From assembly GCF_007676705.1 (NCBI RefSeq), contig NZ_VEBF01000001.1, positions 558,001 to 622,000 on the forward strand: a DNA stretch of 64,000 bases, read 5' to 3'. A program made the translations under genes and the position numbers. Below the pieces are notes generated by a model. It did no database searches. It was not told the DNA's origin and saw only the letters and a program-made list of their open reading frames with translations. This DNA is from Paenibacillus xylanexedens. GTDB taxonomy: Bacteria > Bacillota > Bacilli > Paenibacillales > Paenibacillaceae. This document shows, in pieces, positions 9,195-18,085 of this stretch. Each line of letters starts with the position of its first letter. Position 1 is the first letter of the stretch.

Positions 9195-9280
9195 GCTCCT
9201 TCTCCTCCTGAACTATATACATTGAACTAAAGAATATTTACACTGATCACTCCGATGACAGAACAACCTTCCGATCGCTG

Positions 9281-9331
9281 TTATCCCCAGATTTTTTTAA
9301 TACCTTTTACAAAGGGTAAATCCGGGGATAA
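9281..9331. repeat. Long near-perfect inverted repeat
   Basis: TTATCCCC-A-GATTT at the left pairs with AAATC-C-GGGGATAA at the right, with a smaller hairpin inside. It is not followed by a T-run in either direction, so it is not a plain terminator. It lies about 90 bp upstream of the flavoprotein start and could be a leader structure. Confidence 0.6.
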
Positions 9332-9483
9332 AGGCGAACACTTCGCTTCTTCAGGCTCTTTCTGTCCTCTCCGTTATTGTGTAAATGTTTAGCTCAATAT
9401 ATATATATATTTTGTCCTTATATACATTAAACCGTTCAGTCAAGCTTAAACTGTTTCTCGTCCTCCTTATCTTATACCAAAAT

Positions 9484-9528
9484 AAAAAGACCCAAACCAT
9501 CCGCCTGAATCACGGTGAGTTTGGGCCT
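9484..9528 (-). terminator. Rho-independent terminator after the SLH-GH18 gene
   Basis: GGCCCAAAC and GTTTGGGTC flank a loop on the minus strand and are followed by TTTTTA. Confidence 0.8.
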
Positions 9529-9545
9529 ATAAGATTCATGATTGC

Positions 9546-11177
9546 TTAGAAGTTATACGATTCAAATCGCGATGCATTCGAAATGGCGTTCCATACATCA
9601 GCTGTTTCGCCGCCCATGTACCAGTAAGCCAGTCCAGCAATTTGCCGCTGCTCACTCATTAACACTTTGGCCGATAAAGAACGACTATCCTCTGCCCATA
9701 TATATCTTGGTGTACCGTTGCTGCTGTAACCAATAATATATTGAACCAGACTCGCATCCCATCGTCTTACAGATCCCGTGGCATGCGCACGCGTTCCCTG
9801 TTCTGCCAGTGTAATGTCCCAAGAACTGGTTGCCGGATTCAGTGAGGACCAGTCTCGTGTATATAATGGAAGGGCCAAAATTGTTTTGGCACGTACTACT
9901 TCGGAGAGCATGGTGTCCAAAGCCTTTTTCACCCATGGAAGAGAGGCCACTGACCCTGCTTTTGGATCACCATTCCAGTGTTCCTCATATCCCATCAGCA
10001 CCATATAATCCGATACAGCGCCCAGTTTGGCATAATCAAATGCATCTGTCCAATCTGTACCGAGGTCTGGCGATACATCCACAGACACAACTGCACCCAG
10101 TGCGTGCAACGTTGCCGTCAAAGAGGTGACAAATGCCGTTAACCCTTCACGATCCACAGGATCGACATTCTCGAAGTCCACGTTAATGCCGTCCAGTTTA
10201 TAGGTTTTGACATAGGCGGCTACCTGTGAAATCACTGCTGCTCGGTTGACTGAACTCGATAACATCTGATGGGTAAGTGCCGAATCTGAACGATTGCCAA
10301 GCAATGGCCATAGTTGTCTGTTGGTAGCGGATGCCCAGGAGATTAATGCCGGGTCCGCGTGATCTGTTACTTTCATACTGCTGTTCAAGAAAAACCAGCG
10401 TGGGACGAGCGTATTCACTTCAGACTGTTCCACTTGCTTCTTGAATTCAGCTGTGGTGGAATTATATTGCCAACCCAGCTGAACACCGAGTTCATCCCCA
10501 CGTTGTAACTGTTCAGACCATGTTTTCTTTTGTAAAATGGCATCGAGCATGACGGCTGCTTCTTCCCGCGTTACCTGGTCATGCGGTCTGAACACACCTC
10601 CACTTCCTCGCATCAGTCCAAGTTGATATACCGTCTGCACATAAGGACGTGCCCAGTCCGAGATATCCGCTGCGTCGAAATACGTTGAAGATAAGAGCGA
10701 GGTCTCTACGGGTTGTTGTTTTAACATGCGAACAAGAAGGGCAGCCGCTTCTTCGCGCGTAATGGAAGCATTAGGCTGGAACGTTCCCTGACCCTTACCC
10801 TCCAGAATAAAAAGATTCGTCATGGCGGCAACGTTGCCGTAATACCAAGCATTCATGCTTATATCCTGATAAGGATTAATGTTATTTTTAACGGGCTTTA
10901 AACCTAACAATCTCACCGCAAACGTCGCAAACTCTGCACGAGTAACAGCCTTCTTTGGTTCAAAGGTAGTCTCTGACGTACCGGCAGCAATACCTTTGTC
11001 CACCAGATGTGTAATGGCATCCTTCGCATAACTCGTACGAGTATCCTGAAACTGTTGCTGTACGGTTGCAGCTTGAATGGTATTGCTGTATCTAACCACC
11101 GATCCAAGTGCTAACATTCCGCATAAAGCCATTTTCCATATGCGTTGGTTCGTTATGTCTTTTAATCTATTATTCAC
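9546..11177 (-). CDS. S-layer-anchored GH18 glycoside hydrolase
   Basis: A 543-residue exported protein. A signal peptide ends near residue 37. Three SLH repeats follow (about 41-95, 100-155, 165-215; each with a TREE/TRAE-type motif), which bind secondary cell-wall polymers. Residues 240-530 form a GH18 TIM barrel with the DxxxDxE motif DGINVDFE at 329-336, so E336 is the likely acid. It probably cleaves peptidoglycan or chitin-type N-acetylglucosamine bonds at the cell surface, like spore or autolysin GH18 enzymes. The start is GTG, with its GAGG ribosome site inside the terminator of the upstream gene. Confidence 0.88.
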   Translation of the reverse strand: MNNRLKDITNQRIWKMALCGMLALGSVVRYSNTIQAATVQQQFQDTRTSYAKDAITHLVDKGIAAGTSETTFEPKKAVTRAEFATFAVRLLGLKPVKNNINPYQDISMNAWYYGNVAAMTNLFILEGKGQGTFQPNASITREEAAALLVRMLKQQPVETSLLSSTYFDAADISDWARPYVQTVYQLGLMRGSGGVFRPHDQVTREEAAVMLDAILQKKTWSEQLQRGDELGVQLGWQYNSTTAEFKKQVEQSEVNTLVPRWFFLNSSMKVTDHADPALISWASATNRQLWPLLGNRSDSALTHQMLSSSVNRAAVISQVAAYVKTYKLDGINVDFENVDPVDREGLTAFVTSLTATLHALGAVVSVDVSPDLGTDWTDAFDYAKLGAVSDYMVLMGYEEHWNGDPKAGSVASLPWVKKALDTMLSEVVRAKTILALPLYTRDWSSLNPATSSWDITLAEQGTRAHATGSVRRWDASLVQYIIGYSSNGTPRYIWAEDSRSLSAKVLMSEQRQIAGLAYWYMGGETADVWNAISNASRFESYNF

Positions 11178-11181
11178 ATCA

Positions 11182-11240
11182 AAAAGCCTCGCTTCATTGG
11201 ATTACGATCAACTATCATCGTATCAAATTGAAGCGAGGCC
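11182..11240 (-). terminator. Terminator of the nitroreductase gene, containing the next gene's ribosome site
   Basis: GGCCTCGCTTCA and TGAAGCGAGGC flank a roughly 34-base loop on the minus strand and are followed by TTTTT. The GAGG at the 3' arm is also the ribosome binding site of the GTG start at 11177, so stem formation should hide it. Confidence 0.75.
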
Positions 11241-11271
11241 GTATGTGGTTAAATGTTGGGAAATGCGAAGC

Positions 11272-11871
11272 TTACTTGTGTACTTTTACGCGCTCTTCAA
11301 TCGGTTGGAATTCTTTCTCACCCGGTGCTGCCGTTGGTTTACCAAATGGCATCTGAGCGATCAATCTCCAGTTCTCAGGAATGTTCCATTCTTGCTTCAC
11401 TTTCTCGTCAATCAACGGATTATAGTGCTGCAAAGATGCACCCAGACCTTCTTGTTCCAGAGCAGTCCAGATCACCAATTGCAACATACCGTTGGATTGG
11501 TTAGCCCAGATCGGGAAGTTATCCGCATAAGCTGCAAAATTCTGTTGAAGCTGTGCGATCACATTGTTGTCTTCGAAGAAGAGAACCGTACCATATCCGC
11601 TGCGGAATCCAGTCATTTTCTCTGCTGTGGATTTGAAGGCTTCTTCATTGCCTACCACTTCACGCAAAATTTCTTCTGTGTGATTCCACAATTTATCATG
11701 TTGTTCACCGAGCAATACAACCGCACGGGATGTTTGTGAGTTGAAGGAAGTTGGTGTATATTTCACCGCTTCTTCTACGATTTCCTGGATTTTAGCATCC
11801 GAAATTGTAGATTCCTTGCTGATTCCGTAATAAGATCTTCTGTTTTTCAACGCATCAAAAAAAGTAGTCAT
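11272..11871 (-). CDS. Frm2-like nitroreductase family protein
   Basis: A 199-residue FMN-dependent nitroreductase. KNRRSYYGISKES at the start, TPTSFNSQTSR near residue 45, and GLGASLQHYNPLI in the C-terminal part match the Frm2/Hbn1-type subgroup. Likely role: NAD(P)H-dependent reduction of nitroaromatic or lipid-derived substrates in redox stress. I use the ATG at 11871 because GGGAGGCG precedes it; an in-frame upstream ATG at 11949 lies within the promoter. Confidence 0.88.
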   Translation of the reverse strand: MTTFFDALKNRRSYYGISKESTISDAKIQEIVEEAVKYTPTSFNSQTSRAVVLLGEQHDKLWNHTEEILREVVGNEEAFKSTAEKMTGFRSGYGTVLFFEDNNVIAQLQQNFAAYADNFPIWANQSNGMLQLVIWTALEQEGLGASLQHYNPLIDEKVKQEWNIPENWRLIAQMPFGKPTAAPGEKEFQPIEERVKVHK

Positions 11872-11917
11872 TCTTATTCGCCTCCCAAAATAGTCTTTTT
11901 CATTTGCCAACATAGTA

Positions 11918-11946
11918 ACTATAATATAGTAACATACATTAGTCAA
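11918..11946 (-). promoter_or_regulatory. Sigma-A promoter of the nitroreductase with overlapping repeat operator
   Basis: TTGACT (11941-11946), exactly 17 bp, TATAGT (11918-11923) on the minus strand. The word GTTACTAT occurs twice across the -10 box and spacer, giving an operator-like repeat resembling sites of HxlR/MarR-type redox regulators. Confidence 0.65.
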
Positions 11947-12021
11947 CAAACTAATTTATTTTCACTAAATATACATTCACCGAAAACACTTGAACCTTTA
12001 TTGTTCAAAACTGCAATGAGA

Positions 12022-12276
12022 CTATCCTTCGTTCGTCTTCTTGCGATAATCAGCCCGGTATTTTTCTTCCGTAGACGAGTTACTCTTCGTCTGATCCTTA
12101 TTCTTCTCTTCCTGTGCTTCCATGTTCAGGTCTTCCATTGGAATCGGGTCTACAGTCTGTTCTTCCTCATGCATGTCCAGCAAACTTTTCTTCTCCGTTT
12201 GATACTGCTCGGGATTGTCCTGGAAACGTTTTGTATGGTTATCGTTGTTATTCTGATCCGGTGTGCGCTGTTTCAT
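12022..12276 (-). CDS. Small hydrophilic protein
   Basis: An 84-residue protein rich in Asn, Gln, Glu and Lys, with no hydrophobic segment, probably disordered. GAGGAGG lies 9 bp before the ATG. No family recognised. It sits alone between the AraC gene and the nitroreductase. Confidence 0.65.
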   Translation of the reverse strand: MKQRTPDQNNNDNHTKRFQDNPEQYQTEKKSLLDMHEEEQTVDPIPMEDLNMEAQEEKNKDQTKSNSSTEEKYRADYRKKTNEG

Positions 12277-12369
12277 TCATATTCGCCTCCTCTGGGTTCA
12301 TTACCTTTCTTTACCTGTTCTGCGTGTCCTCTAAACACAGTGGTATGCACTCCTCAAACGAAAATCAAC

Positions 12370-12400
12370 AAAAAAAGCCAACCAGACAAGCTGGTCAGCT
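12370..12400 (-). terminator. Rho-independent terminator after the AraC-type gene
   Basis: AGCTGACCAG and CTGGTTGGCT flank CTTGT on the minus strand and are followed by TTTTTTT. The stem starts about 13 bp after the stop. Confidence 0.8.
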
Positions 12401-12412
12401 CACAGAGGGCTT

Positions 12413-13276
12413 CTATGATTGGCGATGCAATTGGGTACGGTACAGATCAGGCGAACATCCCACACTTTGTTTGAACATCCGACTAAAATGCGAAAGACGT
12501 TTGAAACCGGACAATCGACTTGCTTCTGTCACGGTGATCTCAGGCTGGAACTGAAACAAAAGCTTCGCCTGATTGATACGGCGGTCATACAGATATTTGA
12601 ATATCGTCAGACCTGTCATTTCCTTAAACATACCTGCCAAATATGGTTTGGACAAATGCAATTCCCGTGCCAAATCATCCAGACCAATGTCTTTCATATA
12701 GTGGGTATCGACATAACGGATAATGTGCTGCACATGCCGCTCCCTCTCCGATGATGGAAGGTGTTCTTCGACATCGCCCTGGCAGATCTCTGCTACAAAA
12801 TACAACAGGTCACACAGCCGGACATTCATGCGCTCCTGCCTGAAACTGGTCTGACTCTTAGATAGACGATAAAGATCGTGTAATAGCGCTTCGAATTCAG
12901 AGCGGGTATCGCCCGTCAGATTGACCCTGCAATTTCTGAGTTCTTCAAACGGCTTCAGCACCTCAACCATGCGATCCGGATGCAGGCTGCTGCGAATGGC
13001 AGACGGATCAAAATGCAATGTGCTTCGCTCATAAGCACTGCCGGGTTTCGGATGCGGTCGATGAAGAGTCAAGCCATGCATCAGCACCAGATCACCCGGC
13101 TCCAGGTTATATACCCGGTCTCCTATGATATAGGTACATTCTCCATCATGAAAATAATAAATCTCATAATGTGGATGTGAATGGAATCCATCTGACTTGC
13201 CTGGGTTATACGTGCTGGTGGATCGGTAACTATACTCCAGTGAAGCACTAAATTGCATCATGCTCGGCACATTCAT
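12413..13276 (-). CDS. AraC-family regulator with N-terminal cupin domain
   Basis: A 287-residue regulator. The N-terminal half is a cupin (HSHPHYEIYYF around residue 32 and LEPGDLVLMHG near 57), and the C-terminal 100 residues contain two helix-turn-helix units (LDDLARELHLSKPYLAGMFK and VTEASRLSGFKRLSHFSRMF). Such proteins usually sense a sugar. AGGAGGTG precedes the ATG. No obvious target gene is adjacent. Confidence 0.9.
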   Translation of the reverse strand: MNVPSMMQFSASLEYSYRSTSTYNPGKSDGFHSHPHYEIYYFHDGECTYIIGDRVYNLEPGDLVLMHGLTLHRPHPKPGSAYERSTLHFDPSAIRSSLHPDRMVEVLKPFEELRNCRVNLTGDTRSEFEALLHDLYRLSKSQTSFRQERMNVRLCDLLYFVAEICQGDVEEHLPSSERERHVQHIIRYVDTHYMKDIGLDDLARELHLSKPYLAGMFKEMTGLTIFKYLYDRRINQAKLLFQFQPEITVTEASRLSGFKRLSHFSRMFKQSVGCSPDLYRTQLHRQS

Positions 13277-13341
13277 GCACCTCCTGTTCGGAAGAGGGAA
13301 ACGATTTGTGTCATGCCCCTGTAGGATCTATGAAAGTGAAA

Positions 13342-13890
13342 TTATAGAAGCTGTTTAATACTCTCTTGAATCTCGTCGATGGAGTCGATAGGTTCGAAGC
13401 GTCTGACCACACGACCCTCTGCATCAATCAGGAATTTTGTGAAATTCCATTTGATTGCATCGCCATGTAACCATTCCGGTGCCTTCTCAGCCACCATTAA
13501 TTTCAATAATTTGGCCTGTATATCTGTTTCATCAAAGCCAGTAAAAGGCCCTGATCTTTTCAAAAAGTCGTAGAGCGGGTGCGCCGCTTCTCCATTCACA
13601 TCCAGCTTAGAGAACATCGGAAATTTCACACCATAATTAATCTGACAGAAGGACTCCGCTTCCGAACTGCTTCCAGGCTCCTGCTCCGCAAACTGGTTGC
13701 ACGGGAAACCAATAACCTGAAGCCCTTGATCCTTGTACTGATCGTACAGCTTCTGCATGTCATCGAACTGATGCGTATACTTACATTTACTTGCCGTGTT
13801 TACGATTAGCACAGGCTTTCCTTCATATTGATAGAGTGGGAAACGCTCTCCACTGGTTCTGGTTACGGTAAAGTCGTAGATAGTTGGCAT
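13342..13890 (-). CDS. Glutathione peroxidase family protein (thiol peroxidase type)
   Basis: A 182-residue peroxidase. The catalytic triad is visible: Cys36 in NTASKCKYT, Gln66 in GFPCNQF and Trp148 in KWNFTKFL. A cysteine replaces selenocysteine, and bacillary members are generally reduced by thioredoxin-like or bacillithiol systems. A segment of about 25 residues precedes the Trp motif, as in longer members. The ATG at 13890 follows GAGGTG; an earlier ATG at 13935 has no ribosome site. Confidence 0.9.
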   Translation of the reverse strand: MPTIYDFTVTRTSGERFPLYQYEGKPVLIVNTASKCKYTHQFDDMQKLYDQYKDQGLQVIGFPCNQFAEQEPGSSSEAESFCQINYGVKFPMFSKLDVNGEAAHPLYDFLKRSGPFTGFDETDIQAKLLKLMVAEKAPEWLHGDAIKWNFTKFLIDAEGRVVRRFEPIDSIDEIQESIKQLL

Positions 13891-13992
13891 AAGTCTAGTG
13901 CACCTCGCGATAGTTATGTAGTCATACAGAATCATATGATTTTATATTATATACGAAGTTTGAACTATTGTATTGCGGAAAGATGCTATAAA

Positions 13993-14472
13993 CTATGATT
14001 GCAAAGCGACATATATATCTATTTCATTATTAGGACTTTCCGGTTGATAACGCTCATCCCAAATTTCAAAATCATAACACTTCGGTTCATGTCCCGTCTC
14101 ACCAAGACACTGTCCGTATATATAACCGTATGTATCACCAATCTCTGACTCAATCCCTCGATGCGTGCACGTCACATACTGACTGTCAGGGACCTCATGA
14201 CTTATCATTTCTGAAGGAACATTCTCCGAACTAATCACTTCATATCCTAGTAGATGTGTGAACTTATCAACCTTTGCGTTGAAATCCTCGTTCATCGGAT
14301 ACATCTGCATCAACATGACGTTGTCATTTTTTCGATGTTGAATTTCCATCTTTCTCTCAACAAGCTTATGATAGTGGCTCTTGCCCAAACCTGATTCGAA
14401 CTCTTCTACCGTAGCTACGATTGAATATCCTACAACGCGAAAAGCGGGCAATGTGATAACTTTCATTTCCAT
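13993..14472 (-). CDS. GyrI-like effector-binding domain protein
   Basis: A 159-residue protein with the GyrI/SOUL-like small-molecule-binding fold: MKVITLPAFRVVGYS at the start and the ending YDFEIWDERYQPESPNNEIDI. Stand-alone members bind hydrophobic drugs or effectors. The ATG at 14472 follows GGAGGAG directly. Confidence 0.8.
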   Translation of the reverse strand: MEMKVITLPAFRVVGYSIVATVEEFESGLGKSHYHKLVERKMEIQHRKNDNVMLMQMYPMNEDFNAKVDKFTHLLGYEVISSENVPSEMISHEVPDSQYVTCTHRGIESEIGDTYGYIYGQCLGETGHEPKCYDFEIWDERYQPESPNNEIDIYVALQS

Positions 14473-14529
14473 GAGAATCTCCTCCAATGATAAAAACTCA
14501 GATCATGGATTAATTCTCCCTTTTTACAG

Positions 14530-14573
14530 AAAACCCTTCTGCCGCGAAAATCTCTTCGTTCAGCAAAAGGGTT
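14530..14573 (-). terminator. Rho-independent terminator after the sugar ABC operon
   Basis: AACCCTTTTGCTG and GCAGAAGGGTT flank a loop on the minus strand, about 23 bp after the permease stop. The T-run is short and interrupted. Confidence 0.6.
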
Positions 14574-14595
14574 ATATTATGTGGTCTCAGTAATT

Positions 14596-15486
14596 TTAAC
14601 CCTTCACGGCGCTTCCAGCCACGCCCTGGATGATATAATGCTGACCCACCAGGAAGACGATGATCATTGGAATAATGCCTGCCGTGGCAGCGGCCATCAT
14701 GCCGTTGTAATCCACATTATTCTCCAGAATAAAGTTCTGCAGTCCGAGCGGCACGGTGTACAAGTCTTTGTCGATCAGGAACACAAGCGCATTCTCATAA
14801 TCATTCCAATGCCAGGAGAAATCAATGATCGCCAGTGTAGCCAGCGCTGGCTTCGCCAAGGGCAGAATCAGCCTGAAGAATATGCGTAGGTGACCGGCAC
14901 CGTCGATGAACGCCGCTTCCGAAATCTCTGAAGGCACCGACAGGAAGAATTGTCGCAGCATAAACACCCCAAAGATCGTGAACATTCCAGGCAGGATCAA
15001 TGCCCAATGCGTATTATATATGCCGACCCATTCAAACATCAGAAACTTCGGTACAAAGAGCACCTGCGGAGGCACCATCATCATCGAGAGATAGATCAGG
15101 AACAGCGTCTCCCGACCTTTGAATTGAATCCGTGCGAAGCCATAGGCTGCAAAAGCTGAGAGAAATACAGCTCCGACCGTGCTAATTAGTGATATTTTCA
15201 ACGAGTTCAGATAATATGTCGCAAAAGTATCCGCTCCGCTCCAGACCTTAATATGATGCTCCCAGTTCAGGCTGGAGGGTATCCACTGGATGGGATAGGT
15301 GAATACGTCCGCAGGAGATTTGAACGATGTGCTGATCATCCAGATGAACGGCATAATCATCAGCAAGGCAAAACCGGACATCAGAAGTGTCAATATGATT
15401 TTTCGAATCTGGGTCAAGGACTCCATGCGAACTATAGGTGAATGTGGAGCTGTGGGCTTCGCGGTCGTGGCATTTCGTTTTTCCAT
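14596..15486 (-). CDS. Carbohydrate ABC transporter permease, MalG type
   Basis: A 296-residue inner-membrane permease with six predicted helices. The EAA loop is EAAFIDGAGHLRIFFRLILP in the C-terminal half, the contact to the ATPase. It ends in VAGSAVKG, typical of sugar MalG-like permeases. GGAGGGG precedes the ATG at 15486. It lies 17 bp after the MalF-type gene. No ATPase is in the locus, so a shared MsmX-like ATPase encoded elsewhere is likely, as in Bacillus. Confidence 0.92.
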   Translation of the reverse strand: MEKRNATTAKPTAPHSPIVRMESLTQIRKIILTLLMSGFALLMIMPFIWMISTSFKSPADVFTYPIQWIPSSLNWEHHIKVWSGADTFATYYLNSLKISLISTVGAVFLSAFAAYGFARIQFKGRETLFLIYLSMMMVPPQVLFVPKFLMFEWVGIYNTHWALILPGMFTIFGVFMLRQFFLSVPSEISEAAFIDGAGHLRIFFRLILPLAKPALATLAIIDFSWHWNDYENALVFLIDKDLYTVPLGLQNFILENNVDYNGMMAAATAGIIPMIIVFLVGQHYIIQGVAGSAVKG

Positions 15487-15503
15487 AACGATCCCTCCCC
15501 TCC

Positions 15504-16385
15504 TTAGTAGTGAACCCAACGTTTCTGACCAAGCCACTGCAGAACGGTGAAGACCATAATGATGGCAAAGAGCGCCCAGCTAATGGCAGCAGCGTATCCC
15601 ATCTCGTAGTAGCGGAAGGCATTCTGGTAGATAAACAGCGACAGGACGGTTGTACTGTTCCCCGGCCCACCCTGGGTAATCGCTTGAATGATACCAAAGT
15701 TCTTGATGGTCATAATCAGCCCGGTAATCAGCAGCAAAAAGGTAGTCGGGCTCACAAGCGGCCAGATCACTTGGCGTATCGTCTGCCAAGGACGGGCTCC
15801 ATCAATCCGTGCAGCCTCAACCAATTCCTCCGGGATTTCCTGCAAGGCGGCCAGATAAATAATCATGTTGTAACCCAGCATGAACCAGATCCAGATGATA
15901 TCAATCGCATACATGGACCATTCCGTTGTCGATAACCAGCCCGGTGGGTTCGTTATACCGATCCCGCGCAAGAAACCGTTAATCGGCCCCGACGTTGGCT
16001 GGAATAACAGCATCCAGACAAAGGCGATGGCAACGCCGCTGGTGATATAGGGCATAAAATAGAGGGCACGCAGCGTTTTTTGACAGTACACCGACTTGTT
16101 CAGCGCCACCGCCACGATAAATGCCAACCCCATCGATACCGGAACCGCTAACAGAAATACAAATGTATTTCGCAGCGCCACCCCAAACAGATCATCATTC
16201 ATCATTCGGCGAATGTTATCCAGCCCTACGAAATTCGTCTCCGGGCTCATGAATTTGTAATCGGTGAACATGAGATAGAACGAATAGACAGCTGGTATAA
16301 TAAAAAACAACAGCACGCCAATCATATTGGGCCCAATAAACAGATACCCGAGCCTGCTCTGCCGTTTCATCCAGGATTTATGCAT
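15504..16385 (-). CDS. Carbohydrate ABC transporter permease, MalF type
   Basis: A 293-residue permease with six helices; its EAA loop reads EAARIDGARPWQTIRQVIWP near residue 200. It partners the MalG-type permease and the lipoprotein at 16601. The ATG at 16385 has GGAGTGGGGGAG upstream; a GTG 12 bp further up is part of that ribosome site. Confidence 0.92.
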   Translation of the reverse strand: MHKSWMKRQSRLGYLFIGPNMIGVLLFFIIPAVYSFYLMFTDYKFMSPETNFVGLDNIRRMMNDDLFGVALRNTFVFLLAVPVSMGLAFIVAVALNKSVYCQKTLRALYFMPYITSGVAIAFVWMLLFQPTSGPINGFLRGIGITNPPGWLSTTEWSMYAIDIIWIWFMLGYNMIIYLAALQEIPEELVEAARIDGARPWQTIRQVIWPLVSPTTFLLLITGLIMTIKNFGIIQAITQGGPGNSTTVLSLFIYQNAFRYYEMGYAAAISWALFAIIMVFTVLQWLGQKRWVHY

Positions 16386-16544
16386 ATGCTCCCCCACTCC
16401 TTAACATCTGTTCTGGAATTAAGCATAACAAGATGTCCTCTAACATTTAAGGAACATAACCCTGTACCTGATATCACAGATATATGTATTTCGGCATTGC
16501 CTTTCGGGAGGAAAACAACATGGAATTGTTCTATTGCTTATAAT

Positions 16545-16574
16545 AGAAAAAACCGCCCCATTGGGGACGGCCTT
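16545..16574 (-). terminator. Hairpin terminator between binding-protein and permease genes
   Basis: CCGTCCCC AAT GGGGCGG TTTTTT on the minus strand. Partial termination here would give more binding protein than permease, a common pattern in sugar ABC operons. Confidence 0.75.
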
Positions 16575-16600
16575 TGTTCTCGGTGCATTTACATTACATT

Positions 16601-17917
16601 CTATTGATTCTGCTTCAGCCAATCATTGTGGCGTTTGACCATGTTCTGAACCGTAACTTCGGCAGTCTGGTTACCAAGGAAGAACTTTTCATACTCCTGT
16701 GCACGCAAGTCGACCACCTCTTGCGCAATGCTGCGGACAAACGTAGGTGTCTCATCACCATACAACACGAATTCCAGAGACTCCTTGTCATAGGAATCGG
16801 CATAATCACCCAGCAAATGATCGATGGCAGTCTGTTGATCGACCGCATTGGAGGAAGGCAAACGTCCACCAGCAGCCATCGGCATCATTCCTCCATCGGC
16901 GTACCATTTCAGGAACTCCCATGCGGCTTCTTTGTTTTTCGACTTGGAATTGATAGCAATAAAGTCTCCCAGTCCCCCGCTCTTCACCATATCCGCTTCC
17001 TCTGCAGCCAGTCTCGGTACAGGGGCAAAGGCGATTTTCCAATCCCGAGGGAACTCGGTCATGTTGTTTGATGTGCGGATCAGCCATTCGCCTATGTTGA
17101 TCATGGCAGACTCACCGCCAAGGAACATGTTCTCCACCGGCATTTTGGAAGTCAGCTGCTCGCCAAGTGGAGGCGTGGTTGCATCCTCCTTCATCATCCC
17201 GTTCAACGTCTCCAGCCATTTGGTAACGAGCGGATCATCGAGGTTTGAAGTGCCGTCTGCCTTAACATAGCCGTTCTTCACCAGAACGGAATCGAGCGGG
17301 TCTACATAGGAAGCGGTATGCTGCACCAATCCGTACTTGAAGCCAGCCGTCTTCAGTTTGAGTGCATATTCACGGGCTTCATCCCATGTCCAGGCTGTTG
17401 GTACACTCAGTCCGGCCTGATCAAGCGCTTTCATATTTAGTGCGAAAAAGGCAGCGTTTTTCTTGGTTGGCATCCCGTAATATTTGCCGTCCACTTTCCA
17501 GGAAGCCGCGTCTTCACCCATTTTCTCATCAATGTTGTAATCAGTGAACTCGCCCAGATCCAGTGCTGTACCGCCCTTGATACGTTTATCCAGATTCGTG
17601 AGGGTATAGTTGACATACAGGTCAACGTTCTGCCCGGTGGACAGCGCCGTATCCAGCTTCAGGTTGCCATCATCGTCATTCACAAACCGCACATATTCCA
17701 CCTGAATATCAGGATGTTCCGCATTCCAGGTATCCACCACTTCCTGTGGACCATTCTCAGGCGGCACCGCGCCCCACATGGTGAGCTTCACTTTTCCCCC
17801 TGCCGCTCCACCTCCGTTATCTCCACCGTTCGTCTCATTTTTACCTACACAGCCGGCAAGCAAGCCCAGCATCAGCGCACCTACGATTAACCCCGTTAAT
17901 CCTTTTTTGATTCTCAT
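16601..17917 (-). CDS. Sugar-binding lipoprotein of an ABC transporter
   Basis: A 438-residue family-1 extracellular solute-binding protein. The lipobox LLAGC places the lipidated Cys at residue 23, followed by a Gly/Asn-rich linker. The mature part has the usual two-lobe pattern (GAVPPENGPQEVVDTWNAEH near the start). It captures an oligosaccharide outside the membrane for the two permeases downstream. GGGAGG precedes the ATG. Confidence 0.92.
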   Translation of the reverse strand: MRIKKGLTGLIVGALMLGLLAGCVGKNETNGGDNGGGAAGGKVKLTMWGAVPPENGPQEVVDTWNAEHPDIQVEYVRFVNDDDGNLKLDTALSTGQNVDLYVNYTLTNLDKRIKGGTALDLGEFTDYNIDEKMGEDAASWKVDGKYYGMPTKKNAAFFALNMKALDQAGLSVPTAWTWDEAREYALKLKTAGFKYGLVQHTASYVDPLDSVLVKNGYVKADGTSNLDDPLVTKWLETLNGMMKEDATTPPLGEQLTSKMPVENMFLGGESAMINIGEWLIRTSNNMTEFPRDWKIAFAPVPRLAAEEADMVKSGGLGDFIAINSKSKNKEAAWEFLKWYADGGMMPMAAGGRLPSSNAVDQQTAIDHLLGDYADSYDKESLEFVLYGDETPTFVRSIAQEVVDLRAQEYEKFFLGNQTAEVTVQNMVKRHNDWLKQNQ

Positions 17918-18085
17918 CTGGTCACATGACCTCCCTGAATTGAAGTGTACCTTCCGTTACATCGTAGCAGGGACCTTGCTGGGTTCATAAGATACATATC
18001 CATGATTCGGATTGAACAAAAATACGGATTTACTTGTGCTTGCCTGAGCACTCGGTACACATATTCCTTCTACTCATCCAGTGAA

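Larger units (their letters stand above)
9195..9545. other. Non-coding interval with long hairpin and AT tract
   Basis: No gene is seen. The interval holds a 51-bp palindrome (9281-9331), a run of alternating TA at about 9397-9412, and the terminator of the SLH-GH18 gene at its right end. Confidence 0.6.

Noticed and set aside
9397..9412. Alternating TA tract
   Set aside because: Short simple repeat in an AT-rich spacer; no sign of function.
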